DNA of 64,000 bases. It comes from Sinorhizobium arboris LMG 14919. Its GTDB lineage: Bacteria; Pseudomonadota; Alphaproteobacteria; Rhizobiales; Rhizobiaceae. The number at the start of each line of letters is the position of its first letter. Position 1 is the first letter of the stretch. Positions 55,442 through 63,997 of the stretch are shown piece by piece. A model generated the notes under the pieces. The model was given only the letters and a program-made list of their open reading frames with translations. It made no database searches and was not told the origin of the DNA. The translations under genes and the position numbers were made by a program. The DNA lies in NCBI RefSeq assembly GCF_000427465.1, contig NZ_ATYB01000008.1, positions 372,001 through 436,000 of the forward strand, in the 5' to 3' direction.

Positions 55442-56638
55442 TCAGGCGGCGAGGCGGGCGCGCTCGGCAAGGGCGAGCGCCGGCGGGGTGGCGGTGTCGA
55501 CCCCCATCTCCGCAAGGCTCGCGGCGGCGGCAGCCACCACCTTGCGCATCACATGGGCATCCATCTGGCCGATGCAGCCGATCCGGAAGCTGTCGACGAC
55601 GGTGAGTTTTCCGGGATAGATGATGAAGCCCCTCACCTTCATCAATTCGTAGAAACGCGCGAAATTGAAGTTCGGATGGGCGGGGCTGAAGAAGGTCACG
55701 ATAATGGGCGAGAGCCATTCGTCGCCGAGCAATGTCTCGAAGCCGAGCTGGCGCATGCCGGCGACCATGACGTCGCGGTTGCTCGCGTAGCGCGCGCCGC
55801 GTCCGGCAACACCGCCTTCCTTGCGATGCAGCCGCAGCGCCTCGAGAAAGGCGGCGACGACATGGGTCGGCGGAGTAAAGCGCCATTGGCCCGTCTTGTT
55901 CATGTAGGACCATTGCGCATGGACGTCGAGACTCAAGGAATGGCTGCGATCCTTCGCCGCCTCCAGTTCCGACTTGCGCGCGATGACGAAGCCGAAACCC
56001 GGAACGCCCTCGATGCATTTATTGGCGGAGGAAACGATCGCCTCGTAGCGGAAATCATCGACACCGGCGGGCACTGCTCCGAAGGCACTCATGCTGTCGA
56101 CCAGCAGCTTGCGGTTGCGGCTGTAGACTGCCTCGGAAATTTCCTTGAGAGGATTGAGAATGCCCGAACTCGTCTCGCAATGGACGACCACAACATGGGT
56201 AATTGCCGGATCTGCATCGAGAGCGGCCGCTACCTCGCTGCCGCGCGGGGGCATATAGTCGCCCTTGTCGATCGCGACGTGAGCACGGCCGAGATATTTG
56301 AGCGTCTGGGCGATGCGCTGACCGTAGGCCCCGTTCATCAGCACGAGAACCTTGCCGTCGCGGGGAATGAAGCTGCCGAGCATGGCTTCCACTGAGAAGG
56401 AGCCGCTGCCCTGCATGGGGACGCAATCGTATTCGTCGCTCTCGGCTCCCGCGATCGCAAGCAGTTCACGGCGCAATTCGGCCGTCATGCCCCGGAAGTC
56501 AGCGTCCCAGGAACCCCAGTCGCGCAGCATCGCCTCCTTTACGGAAAAGGCGGTGGTCAGCGGCCCAGGCGTCAGCAGGTACGGCTCGCCCAACCTCGGC
56601 GCTTCGAGAGCGTCATTCGTCTTTGCATCTGCGGACAT
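55442..56638 (-). CDS. phnW: 2-aminoethylphosphonate:pyruvate aminotransferase PhnW
   Basis: A 398-residue class V aminotransferase using PLP. It converts 2-aminoethylphosphonate and pyruvate to phosphonoacetaldehyde and alanine. Family features are EPYLLTPGPLTTAFSVKEAMLRDWGSWD, PMQGSGSFSVEAMLGSFIP, LLVDSMSAFGAVP (PLP-stacking region) and the Schiff-base lysine in SSANKCIEGVPGFGFVI. ATG 56638 has AAGGAGAG upstream. It is the first gene of phnW-phnA-phnY, and a LysR regulator two genes upstream probably controls the operon. Confidence 0.95.
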   Translation of the reverse strand: MSADAKTNDALEAPRLGEPYLLTPGPLTTAFSVKEAMLRDWGSWDADFRGMTAELRRELLAIAGAESDEYDCVPMQGSGSFSVEAMLGSFIPRDGKVLVLMNGAYGQRIAQTLKYLGRAHVAIDKGDYMPPRGSEVAAALDADPAITHVVVVHCETSSGILNPLKEISEAVYSRNRKLLVDSMSAFGAVPAGVDDFRYEAIVSSANKCIEGVPGFGFVIARKSELEAAKDRSHSLSLDVHAQWSYMNKTGQWRFTPPTHVVAAFLEALRLHRKEGGVAGRGARYASNRDVMVAGMRQLGFETLLGDEWLSPIIVTFFSPAHPNFNFARFYELMKVRGFIIYPGKLTVVDSFRIGCIGQMDAHVMRKVVAAAAASLAEMGVDTATPPALALAERARLAA

Positions 56639-56691
56639 CTGGTTTCTCTCCTTTGAGAACTGCCGGGACATGGGCGAGGATGGCGATCCCC

Positions 56692-56713
56692 GATGTATCT
56701 GTAAAATCGATAT
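56692..56713 (-). promoter_or_regulatory. Candidate regulatory site upstream of phnW
   Basis: Minus-strand ATATCGATTTTACAGATACA occupies 56693-56713, about 55-75 bp before the phnW start. Its GATTTTAC core (56701-56708) is shared with the region upstream of the importer operon. Position and AT-richness fit an activator site; assignment to the nearby LysR protein is inferred. Confidence 0.4.
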
Positions 56714-56740
56714 TTCATATCCATTCATAGATTTGACTTA

Positions 56741-58411
56741 TTATGCTTTGACGAGTGCGAGCCGGCTCTCGAGCAGATCCCCTCGCTGCTTCAAGATCGG
56801 GTAGGCAAGCGTGGCCAGGAGGGAGTTCACCTCCTTCAGCGCCCGCGCGACTTCGAGGTGCATGTTGCTGGACTCGACGCTTTCCGGGCGCCCGGCCCGC
56901 AATCTCGCCAGATGCCGCTCGTGACTTTCGCGTACGAGCGCGCGTACCCGCTCCTTCTCCCGGACGAGCTGCCGCGCCATCGCCGGGTCATCCGACACCA
57001 GCAGGTTGAATGCGAGACGCATGTTGTCGCGCACGCTGGCGTGAAGCAGCTTGAGCTCGGTCCAGCCCTCATCGGAGAACCTGTTGCCGTTCTCCAGCTT
57101 GTCGCGGGCGATTTCGACCAGCGTCTTGGATACGATGTCGCCGGCATGTTCGAGATTGATGGCGATGTCGATGAGTTCTACACCCCGCCGCGACTGACGC
57201 TCGTCGAGCACGCCGCGATGGATTGCGGCTAGATAGAGCTTGATGTCGCGGTGGGCGCGGTTGACATAGCCGTCGAGCCGGCGGATTTCCTCGATCTTCT
57301 CCGGTCTCGGATGTTCCAGAAGCTCCATCACCGGACAAAGCATCCGCTCGACCACCTCGCCCATGAACAGCACTTCGCGTGTTGCAGCAGCGAGTGCCGC
57401 GTCCGGGCTCGCGAGCAGAGTCTGGTCCAGCGCGCTGATTCTTCGGGCAAGTGTGTCGCTGTGTTCGGAGCTCCCGAATTCAGATTTGACGAGCGAAGTA
57501 ACGGCGCCGGCGGCAAGCTGCGAAAGCGGCAGGCAAAAGATCAGTAGGCAGGCGTTGAAGGCCAGATGAAAGTGAACGAGCTGCTCCGCCGGCGTCGCGC
57601 CAAGATGTTGAAGCTGGGCTGACAAGGGGCCGATCAGCGGCAAGGCCATCGCGGCGCCGAAAGCCCGGAAAAGGAGGTTGCCTGTCGCGACGCGACGCGC
57701 CTCGGCCGAGAGCCCGCGCGTCAGCCACACCGCGATCATCCCGCTGCCGAGATTGGCGCCGAGGATCAGTGGCAGGCCAGCCTCGATCGGCAAAAGTCCC
57801 TGAGCGGCGAAACCCAGGATGAGGATCAGGACCGCGACGCTGGAATGCACGATCCAGGTGAAGAGCACCGCCGCCGCGAAGGCCGTCACCCGGTCTTGCG
57901 CGAGATAGCCGACGATGGCGGGCAATACGTCGCTCTGCTTCAACGGCAAGGTGGCTTCGCCGATCAGCTTCAGCGACATAAGGACGAGGGCGATGCCGAG
58001 CAGCATGCGGCCGAGTTCGCGAGGCTTGTCGTTTCTGCCCTTCAGGTAAAGCAGCCCGCCGGCCGCAAGCAGGAGCGGCGACAGCCAGCCCAGGTCGAAG
58101 GAGAGAATACGAACCACCAGCGCCGAGCCGAAATCCGCTCCCAGCAGGACGGCAAGGCTCGTGTTCAGCGTCAGGTAGCCGCCTGCCGAAAGACCGGAGG
58201 CAAGCATCGCCACGGCGGTCGAGCTTTGCAGCAGGACTGCAAGGGTCGTGCCGCCCGCGGCGGCATAAAGGCGGCGCTCACCTCCCCTTGCCAGCACACG
58301 CTTCAACGACGTGCCATAGGCGTTCTCGACGCCGCTGCGGACGAGATGCACCGCGTAAAGCAGCAGCACGGTCGCGCCGGCGAGATGCAGCGAGAGGGTA
58401 ACAAGAGTCAT
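56741..58411 (-). CDS. Na/Pi cotransporter-family protein with PhoU-like tail
   Basis: A 556-residue membrane protein. Two Na_Pi_cotrans repeats are visible (LHLAGATVLLLYAVHLVRSGVENAYG...LLQSSTAVAMLASGLSAGG and AVLFTWIVHSSVAVLILILGF), each with the family QSS/HSS motif, followed by a cytoplasmic PhoU-like helical region (from about residue 320). ATG 58411 is chosen over TTG 58417. The family carries phosphate with sodium and several bacterial members act as exporters. It lies immediately upstream of phnW on the same strand, divergent from the LysR gene. Phosphate released by PhnA could make export useful, but that is an inference. Confidence 0.85.
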   Translation of the reverse strand: MTLVTLSLHLAGATVLLLYAVHLVRSGVENAYGTSLKRVLARGGERRLYAAAGGTTLAVLLQSSTAVAMLASGLSAGGYLTLNTSLAVLLGADFGSALVVRILSFDLGWLSPLLLAAGGLLYLKGRNDKPRELGRMLLGIALVLMSLKLIGEATLPLKQSDVLPAIVGYLAQDRVTAFAAAVLFTWIVHSSVAVLILILGFAAQGLLPIEAGLPLILGANLGSGMIAVWLTRGLSAEARRVATGNLLFRAFGAAMALPLIGPLSAQLQHLGATPAEQLVHFHLAFNACLLIFCLPLSQLAAGAVTSLVKSEFGSSEHSDTLARRISALDQTLLASPDAALAAATREVLFMGEVVERMLCPVMELLEHPRPEKIEEIRRLDGYVNRAHRDIKLYLAAIHRGVLDERQSRRGVELIDIAINLEHAGDIVSKTLVEIARDKLENGNRFSDEGWTELKLLHASVRDNMRLAFNLLVSDDPAMARQLVREKERVRALVRESHERHLARLRAGRPESVESSNMHLEVARALKEVNSLLATLAYPILKQRGDLLESRLALVKA

Positions 58412-58519
58412 TTTCAATCGCTCCGGAAACCAATCCGAAGACCGTCACTTTTCCCTTTACATAAATCAAATCGTTCGTTTCTATCGTTTAATCAGATCAG
58501 CTTATGATTGGGAGAGGCC

Positions 58520-59389
58520 ATGCGTTACGTCCAGCTTCGCGCGTTCCACAATGTTGCGGTGTGCGGAGGCTTCTCCCGTGCGGCAGAGGCGCTGTTCCTC
58601 ACGCAGCCGGCCGTGTCGGATCAGGTGCGCAAGCTGGAAGAGGAATATGACGTGCTCCTCTTCAACCGGAACAAGAAGCAGGTGACGCTGACCCAGGCGG
58701 GCCACCAGCTGCTGGAGATCACCCGGCGCATGTTCGACACCGAGCAGCAGGCGCTCGATCTGCTTTCGGAATCACGCGCATTGCGGGCCGGGACGCTTCG
58801 CATCGTCGCCGACGCCGCCCACCATCTGCTTCACATCCTCGCGGCCTTTCGTCAGAAATATCCATCGGTTCAAATCTCACTGAGGGCCGGCAATACGGAA
58901 ACGGTCATCACCAGCCTTTATTCCTACGAGGCCGACATCGGCGTGCTCGGCGAGGTTCCCGAAAGCCGGGAGTTCGACATCGTCAAGCTGAACTCGACGC
59001 CGATCATTGCTTTCGCGTCGACCGAACATCCGATCGCCCGCAGAAGCACTGTCAGTCTCGAGGAACTCTCGGGCCAGCCGCTGGTGATGCGCGAGCGCGG
59101 TTCGAAGACGCGGCAGAAGCTCGAGGATTTCGCGGCCGCCGCTGGCGTCGTCCTGAAGCCGGCGATCGAAGCGGAAGGCCGGGAGGCCGTGAGGGAGATC
59201 GTCGCGGCCGGCGCCGGGGTAGGCTTCGTCTCAGCCGCGGAATTCGGCCGGGATGGACGTCTCGCGCCGATCGAGATCGTCGGCGCCGAAATGCTGATGG
59301 ACGAGGCGTTGATCTGCCTGAAGGAGCGCAGCGGCGGAAAGCTCGTGCGCGCCTTCTTCGAGATTGCCCGCTCGCTGGCGGAGAGGTGA
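58520..59389 (+). CDS. LysR-family transcriptional regulator of the phosphonate genes
   Basis: A 289-residue LysR activator. The HTH is RYVQLRAFHNVAVCGGFSRAAEALFLTQPAVSDQVRKLEEEYDVLLFNRN (about residues 2-51), followed by a two-lobed co-inducer domain. ATG 58520 has GGGAG upstream. The gene is divergent from the Na/Pi gene that heads the phnWAY strand, and LysR proteins of this type often regulate 2-aminoethylphosphonate catabolism. Whether it senses AEP or phosphonoacetaldehyde is unknown. The 108-bp intergenic gap is AT-rich with several TCGTTT(C/A)-type repeats. Confidence 0.9.
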   Translation: MRYVQLRAFHNVAVCGGFSRAAEALFLTQPAVSDQVRKLEEEYDVLLFNRNKKQVTLTQAGHQLLEITRRMFDTEQQALDLLSESRALRAGTLRIVADAAHHLLHILAAFRQKYPSVQISLRAGNTETVITSLYSYEADIGVLGEVPESREFDIVKLNSTPIIAFASTEHPIARRSTVSLEELSGQPLVMRERGSKTRQKLEDFAAAAGVVLKPAIEAEGREAVREIVAAGAGVGFVSAAEFGRDGRLAPIEIVGAEMLMDEALICLKERSGGKLVRAFFEIARSLAER

Positions 59390-59404
59390 ATGGAGCTGCC
59401 CGCT

Positions 59405-61882
59405 TCAGGCGGCGGCTCGCGGCTCCCCGGCATCCGCCCGCACGCGCTCGGACTTCGGATCGTAGGGGCACTTCAGGTGAGCGGTTGCCGGATGGCGTTC
59501 ACCGGCAAGATCGATCTCGAAACGCCCGCTGTCGATGAACTCCCGGTCGACCCCTTCACGATCCTCGATGAGACCGAGTGCGACCGAGCGGCCAAGCGTG
59601 TGGCCATAGGCGGCCGAGCGGACTTCGCCGACAGGTTTGCCGTCACGCAGGATGAGTTCGCCGCCCCAAAGCATTGGCTCGGGATCATCCAAGGTGAACT
59701 GCACGACGCGCCTGACAGGGATGCCGACCTGCTTTGCCCGCATCAAAGCCTCGCGGCCGATGAAGCCGCCGGGCTTGTCGAACGATACGGCGAAGGCGAG
59801 CCCCGCTTCGTAAGGATTGATGTCGGGCGTCAATTCGCGGCTCCAGGCGCGAAAACCTTTCTCGATGCGGAGCGCCTCGAGAGCGTAATAGCCGCAATCG
59901 ACAAGCCCGAGATCGCGCCCCGCCTGGTGCAGCGCCTCGTAGACGCCCACGGCAAATTCACTGGGCACGATCAGTTCCCAGCCGAGCTCGCCGACATAGG
60001 TCATTCGGTTGGCGAAAGCCGTCGCATAGCCGATATCGATCTCGCGGATGGTCGCAAAGGGAAAGCCTGCATTCGAGAGGTCGGCGGAGGTGATCCGCCC
60101 GAGTATGTCGCGCGCATTCGGTCCCATCAGCGCCAGCACCGCGTAAGCCGAGGTCACGTCCGTGAGGGTGACGTGCGCGTCCGGTGGTGTGTTCCTGCGG
60201 ATCCAGTCGGCGTCGTGCACCGCCTGCGCGGATCCGGTAACGATGAGGAACCGGTCGACGGCGAGCCGCATCACGGTCAGGTCGCTTTCATAGCCGCCCC
60301 TTTCGTTGAGCATGCCCGTATAGACCGAGCGGCCGATCTCGACGTCGACGTTCGCGGCGCAGATGCGGTTGAGCGCCTTGGCTGCGTCGCGCCCCTGCAC
60401 AAGCAATTTGGCAAATGAAGTTTGATCAAATATGCCAGCAGCTTGTCGCGTAGCGTTCATCTCCCGCTTGACCGCGTCATGCCAGTTCTGCCGACCGAAG
60501 GCATAGTCCGTTTCCGGTCTTTGGCCGGCCTCGGCAAACCAGTTCGCGCGCTCCCAACCCATCTTCGAACCGAAGCATGCACCCTTGGAGGCAAGCCGGT
60601 CGTAGAGCGGCGAGCGCCGGAATGGACGCGCTGTGTGCAGCTCGCGGTTCGGCCATGGCATGGCATAGTGCAGTCCGAGCGTTTCCTTCACCCGGTCGTG
60701 CAGCCAGCGCGGATTGTTGTTGAAGCTCGCGAAGCGGCGAATGTCGACCGGCCAGAGATCCATTGTCGGCGCACCGTTGACGATCCACTCGGCAAGAGCC
60801 CGCCCGGCGCCGCCGGCGCTGGCGATGCCCATGGAATTGAACCCTGCGCCGACATAGAAATTTCGCAGTTCCGGTGCTTCGCCGAGAATGAAATTATTGT
60901 CCGGCGTGAAGCTCTCCGGGCCGTTGTAGAATTTCCTGACCTCGGTCGTTTCGAGCTGCGGCACGCGCACGAGCGCGTTCTGCATCAGGATCTCGAACTG
61001 GTCCCAGTCATCGGCCAGCAAGGCGAATTCGAAATCGTCCGGAATGCCGTCCATGCCCCATGGCTTGGCTTCCGGCTCGAAGCCGCCCATGACGAGACCG
61101 CCGACTTCCTCCTTAAAATAGATGTAGCCGTCCGGGTCGCGCAGCACCGGCAGATCCGGATGCACCCCCTCGATCTTGCCGGTAACGATATACATGTGCT
61201 CGGCCGAGTGCAGAGGGACCGTCACGCCGCACATCAGCCCGACCTTGCGCGCCCACTGACCGGCGCAATTGACGACGATTTCGGCGGCGATATCCCCCCG
61301 ATCGGTCTCGACGCCACGGACCGTTCCGTCCTTAACCGTGATGCCCGTCACGCGCACGCGCTCGATAATGCGGGCGCCGCGGTTGCGCGCCCCCTTCGCC
61401 AGCGACTGGGTGAGGTCCGTCGGATTGGCCTTGCCGTCGCCGGGGAGCCAGACGGCTCCTACGAGATCGTCAATCGCCATCACCGGCCAGAGATCGGCGG
61501 CTTCCCGCGGTGAGATCACCTCGACGGCAACCCCTTGCGCCCGCGCCGAGGCTGCGGTCCGCTTCAGCACGGTCATGCGATCGGTCGTGCGCGCCACGGC
61601 GAGCGAACCGCAATTCTTCCAGCCCGTCGCAAGGCCCGTCTCTGCCTCCAGTTCGCTGTAGAGCTGCGTCGAATATCGGATGAGGCCGGTCATGTTGGCA
61701 TGGCTGCGCAACTGTCCGACGAGGCCGGCTGCATGCCAGGTGGTCCCGCCACTGAGTTGCCCCTGCTCCAGCAGGACCACGTCGGTCCAGCCGAGCTTTG
61801 TGAGATGATAGGCGACCGAGCAGCCTATGATGCCGCCGCCGACGATGACGACCTGCGCCTGTGTTGGAAATTCCTGCGTCAT
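59405..61882 (-). CDS. FAD-dependent oxidoreductase with GcvT-type folate domain (dimethylglycine/sarcosine dehydrogenase-like)
   Basis: An 825-residue two-domain enzyme. N-terminal DAO domain: QVVIVGGGIIGCSVAYHL binds FAD, and SGGTTWHAAGL contains the histidine used for covalent flavin in dimethylglycine dehydrogenase. The C-terminal half is a GcvT aminomethyltransferase-like domain (MNATRQAAGIFDQTSFAKLLVQG... and GELGWELIVPSE). It would oxidise an N-methylated amine and pass the methyl group to folate. ATG 61882 has GGGAGG eight bases upstream. It is 79 bp downstream of a DeoR gene with three GCAACA boxes in the gap. The exact substrate is not determinable. Confidence 0.85.
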   Translation of the reverse strand: MTQEFPTQAQVVIVGGGIIGCSVAYHLTKLGWTDVVLLEQGQLSGGTTWHAAGLVGQLRSHANMTGLIRYSTQLYSELEAETGLATGWKNCGSLAVARTTDRMTVLKRTAASARAQGVAVEVISPREAADLWPVMAIDDLVGAVWLPGDGKANPTDLTQSLAKGARNRGARIIERVRVTGITVKDGTVRGVETDRGDIAAEIVVNCAGQWARKVGLMCGVTVPLHSAEHMYIVTGKIEGVHPDLPVLRDPDGYIYFKEEVGGLVMGGFEPEAKPWGMDGIPDDFEFALLADDWDQFEILMQNALVRVPQLETTEVRKFYNGPESFTPDNNFILGEAPELRNFYVGAGFNSMGIASAGGAGRALAEWIVNGAPTMDLWPVDIRRFASFNNNPRWLHDRVKETLGLHYAMPWPNRELHTARPFRRSPLYDRLASKGACFGSKMGWERANWFAEAGQRPETDYAFGRQNWHDAVKREMNATRQAAGIFDQTSFAKLLVQGRDAAKALNRICAANVDVEIGRSVYTGMLNERGGYESDLTVMRLAVDRFLIVTGSAQAVHDADWIRRNTPPDAHVTLTDVTSAYAVLALMGPNARDILGRITSADLSNAGFPFATIREIDIGYATAFANRMTYVGELGWELIVPSEFAVGVYEALHQAGRDLGLVDCGYYALEALRIEKGFRAWSRELTPDINPYEAGLAFAVSFDKPGGFIGREALMRAKQVGIPVRRVVQFTLDDPEPMLWGGELILRDGKPVGEVRSAAYGHTLGRSVALGLIEDREGVDREFIDSGRFEIDLAGERHPATAHLKCPYDPKSERVRADAGEPRAAA

Positions 61883-61933
61883 GAACCGACCTCCCAATGC
61901 ACTGATGCCAGCATAGTCAGGAAGTCACAGAAA

Positions 61934-61961
61934 GCAACATTTTATGCAACAAAATGCAACA
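61934..61961 (-). promoter_or_regulatory. Three GCAACA repeats ahead of the flavoprotein gene
   Basis: On the + strand GCAACA occurs at 61934-61939, 61946-61951 and 61956-61961, i.e. TGTTGC on the coding strand. The same word recurs twice upstream of deoR. These are probable DeoR-type operator half sites and sit 50-80 bp before the start of the flavoprotein gene. Confidence 0.65.
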
Positions 61962-62747
61962 TTATCCCGTGGCGACAACGACGCGCGGTCCCTTCCGCTC
62001 GAGTGCTTCCGAGATCGTCGGAGGTGGCGGCGCGTCCACGATTACACCGGCCGCCTGATGGAACCCGGGTATTCGAAGGGGCGTCAGCCGCCCGAATTTC
62101 GAGCTGTCGAGGACGAAGTAGGCCTTGCTGGCCATGGCGATCATGCGCGAGCGCTGCTCGGCGCCATTGCGGGTGAAGTCCGTAACCTCGCCGTCAGGAG
62201 AAAGCCCTCCCCCGCCGAGAAAGGCGACATCCACTCGGAAGCGGCCGATTGCTTCTAGCGCGTCGAGGCCGACGGCCGCCTCCTCGGCAGGGTCGATCTC
62301 GCCGCCCAGCATGTGCACACGGACTTGCGGCTGGCGGCACATGTGCAGCGCTATCGCGAGGCCGGTGGTGCAGACGGTCAGGTCACGCAGGCCGCTCAAT
62401 GCATGCGCGACGGCCAGCGTCGTCGTGCCGGAGTCGAGGAAGACAACCATGCCGTCCTTCACCAGTTCGGCCGCTTTGCGCCCGATCGCCGCCTTTGCAG
62501 CAGCGTTTTCCCCGCTTCGCTGGACCAGCGCCGGCTCGGTTGCTTCGAACAGGGTGGCGCCGCCATGCACGACGTCGAGCTGGCCGCGATCCGCCAGCAG
62601 CTTCATGTCCCGGCGGATCGTTTCGCGCGAGACCTCGAAATAGGCGGCAAGCTCGGCAATGCTCACGGAGCCTTCGGAAGCGACGCGCCTCAGTATTTCT
62701 TCGTGGCGGCGGGGCGCGAGCGCCCGGGAGTTCGGCAGTTTGGACAT
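61962..62747 (-). CDS. DeoR/GlpR-family transcriptional regulator
   Basis: A 261-residue repressor-type protein. The N-terminal HTH is RRHEEILRRVASEGSVSIAELAAYFEVSRETIRRDMKLLADRGQL (about residues 13-57), and the C-terminal sugar-phosphate sensor domain has VVFLDSGTTTLAVAHAL, LGGEIDP and FLGGGGLSPDGEVTDF. It is upstream of the flavoprotein gene. TGTTGC boxes both before its own start (62756-62775) and in the gap to the flavoprotein gene imply autoregulation and control of that gene. Confidence 0.9.
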   Translation of the reverse strand: MSKLPNSRALAPRRHEEILRRVASEGSVSIAELAAYFEVSRETIRRDMKLLADRGQLDVVHGGATLFEATEPALVQRSGENAAAKAAIGRKAAELVKDGMVVFLDSGTTTLAVAHALSGLRDLTVCTTGLAIALHMCRQPQVRVHMLGGEIDPAEEAAVGLDALEAIGRFRVDVAFLGGGGLSPDGEVTDFTRNGAEQRSRMIAMASKAYFVLDSSKFGRLTPLRIPGFHQAAGVIVDAPPPPTISEALERKGPRVVVATG

Positions 62748-62755
62748 GCGGACAA

Positions 62756-62775
62756 TGTTGCAATATTTGTGTTGC
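62756..62775 (-). promoter_or_regulatory. Two TGTTGC boxes upstream of deoR
   Basis: TGTTGC occurs on the + strand at 62756-62761 and 62770-62775, 14 bp apart, starting nine bases upstream of the deoR start codon. They share the word (in opposite orientation) with the three boxes at 61934-61961. Confidence 0.65.
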
Positions 62776-62882
62776 GCCGCAAGAGATGTCGTGACGCGTG
62801 CGATGCAAAACGACTGAGCGCAGGTGAGCGATTTGCAATCTGCGAGGTTTTGTGGCTCCTTGAGCGGGCGCGGCGACTGGCG

Positions 62883-63875
62883 TTAGGCGGCCTGAACGAC
62901 GGTCACGGCAATCATATGGAAGACGTCGGCCACGCTGCAGCCGCGCGAAAGGTCGTTGGCGGGCCGTGAAAGTCCTTGGAGGATCGGGCCGATCGCCGTC
63001 GCGCCGCCGATCCGCTGGGCGATCTTGTAGCCGATATTGGCCGCGTCCAGGTTCGGGAACACGAAGACGTTGGCCTCCCCGCGCAGCTCAGAATGCGGCG
63101 CCTTGGTCAGACAGACGGATTCTACGAAAGCGCTGTCGAACTGCAATTCGCCGTCGATGAGGAGATCGGGCTCGGCACGCCGCACCATGCCGGTCGCCTC
63201 GACGACTTTCGAAACACACTCGTGAGCGGCGCTGCCGCCTGTCGAGAAAGAAAGCATCGCGACTTTCGCCCGTGCTCCGGCAAGACTTTCAAAGGACTTG
63301 GCCGACATGCGCGCGATATCGGCGAGGCCGGCGGCGTCCGGGTCCACGACCAACCCGCAGTCGGCAAAGACGAAGGCGCCCTTCCTGGCGTGATGGGGCT
63401 CGCAGAGCATCATGAGAAAGAAGCTGGAGACGAGTCCGACGCCGGGCGCCCTGCCGATCACCTGCAAGGCGGCGCGAACCGTGTCGGCGGTCGTTGCGAC
63501 CGCGCCGCCGACAGTTCCATCGGCCATTCCTTCGCGCACCATCATCGCGGCGAAGGTCAGCGGTGAGAGCACGGCCGCCCGGGCCGCGGCCGCATCGACG
63601 CCTTTGCTCCTTCTGAGCTCGATATAGGCGGCCTCGAAACGACCGGTAAGCGGAGAGGATGCCGGGTCCTCGATCCGGAATTCTTCCGGGCCGGCACCAA
63701 GGGCTGCGAGCCTCCGGACGATCACTTCGCGGTGTCCGACGAGCGTAATCTCCGCCAGGCCTTCCCGCCTCGCCTGCACGGCGCCGGCGACGATCCGCTG
63801 GTCCTCACCTTCGGGAAGAACGATATGCCGCGGCGCTTTCCTTGCGGCGTCGATGATGCGATCGAGAGGTTTCAT
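62883..63875 (-). CDS. pta: Phosphate acetyltransferase
   Basis: A 330-residue Pta of the short type. It interconverts acetyl-CoA and phosphate with acetyl phosphate and CoA. Conserved stretches include RHIVLPEGEDQRIVAGAVQAR, MMVREGMADGTVGGAVATTADTVRAALQVIG, SFFLMML, AMLSFSTGGSA, and GEANVFVFPNLDAANIGYKIAQRIGGATAIGPILQGL. ATG 63875 overlaps the preceding small ORF as TGATG; TTG 63878 is the alternative. In S. meliloti a pta copy pairs with sulfoacetaldehyde acetyltransferase in taurine breakdown; that gene would lie just beyond this edge and cannot be confirmed here. Confidence 0.93.
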   Translation of the reverse strand: MKPLDRIIDAARKAPRHIVLPEGEDQRIVAGAVQARREGLAEITLVGHREVIVRRLAALGAGPEEFRIEDPASSPLTGRFEAAYIELRRSKGVDAAAARAAVLSPLTFAAMMVREGMADGTVGGAVATTADTVRAALQVIGRAPGVGLVSSFFLMMLCEPHHARKGAFVFADCGLVVDPDAAGLADIARMSAKSFESLAGARAKVAMLSFSTGGSAAHECVSKVVEATGMVRRAEPDLLIDGELQFDSAFVESVCLTKAPHSELRGEANVFVFPNLDAANIGYKIAQRIGGATAIGPILQGLSRPANDLSRGCSVADVFHMIAVTVVQAA

Positions 63876-63997
63876 CAACTGTGTCCCAGATAGTACATGC
63901 CCGCGAGAATGAAGACGGCGATGAACAGCGTTTCGGCGACAACCAGCGCGACCGCATCTCCGCCCACTTCCAGGACGCGGCGCAGCGACGTCTTCAT
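63875..63997 (-). CDS. Tiny membrane protein ahead of pta (possibly partial)
   Basis: On the minus strand an open frame ends at TGA 63875-63877, overlapping the pta ATG by one base. It encodes at least 40 residues, MKTSLRRVLEVGGDAVALVV followed by AETLFIAVFILAGMYYLGHS, with one membrane helix and a basic start. An ATG at 63995-63997 would begin it, but the frame is still open at the window edge, so a larger protein cannot be excluded. Translational coupling to pta suggests a shared operon. Confidence 0.55.
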   Translation of the reverse strand: MKTSLRRVLEVGGDAVALVVAETLFIAVFILAGMYYLGHS

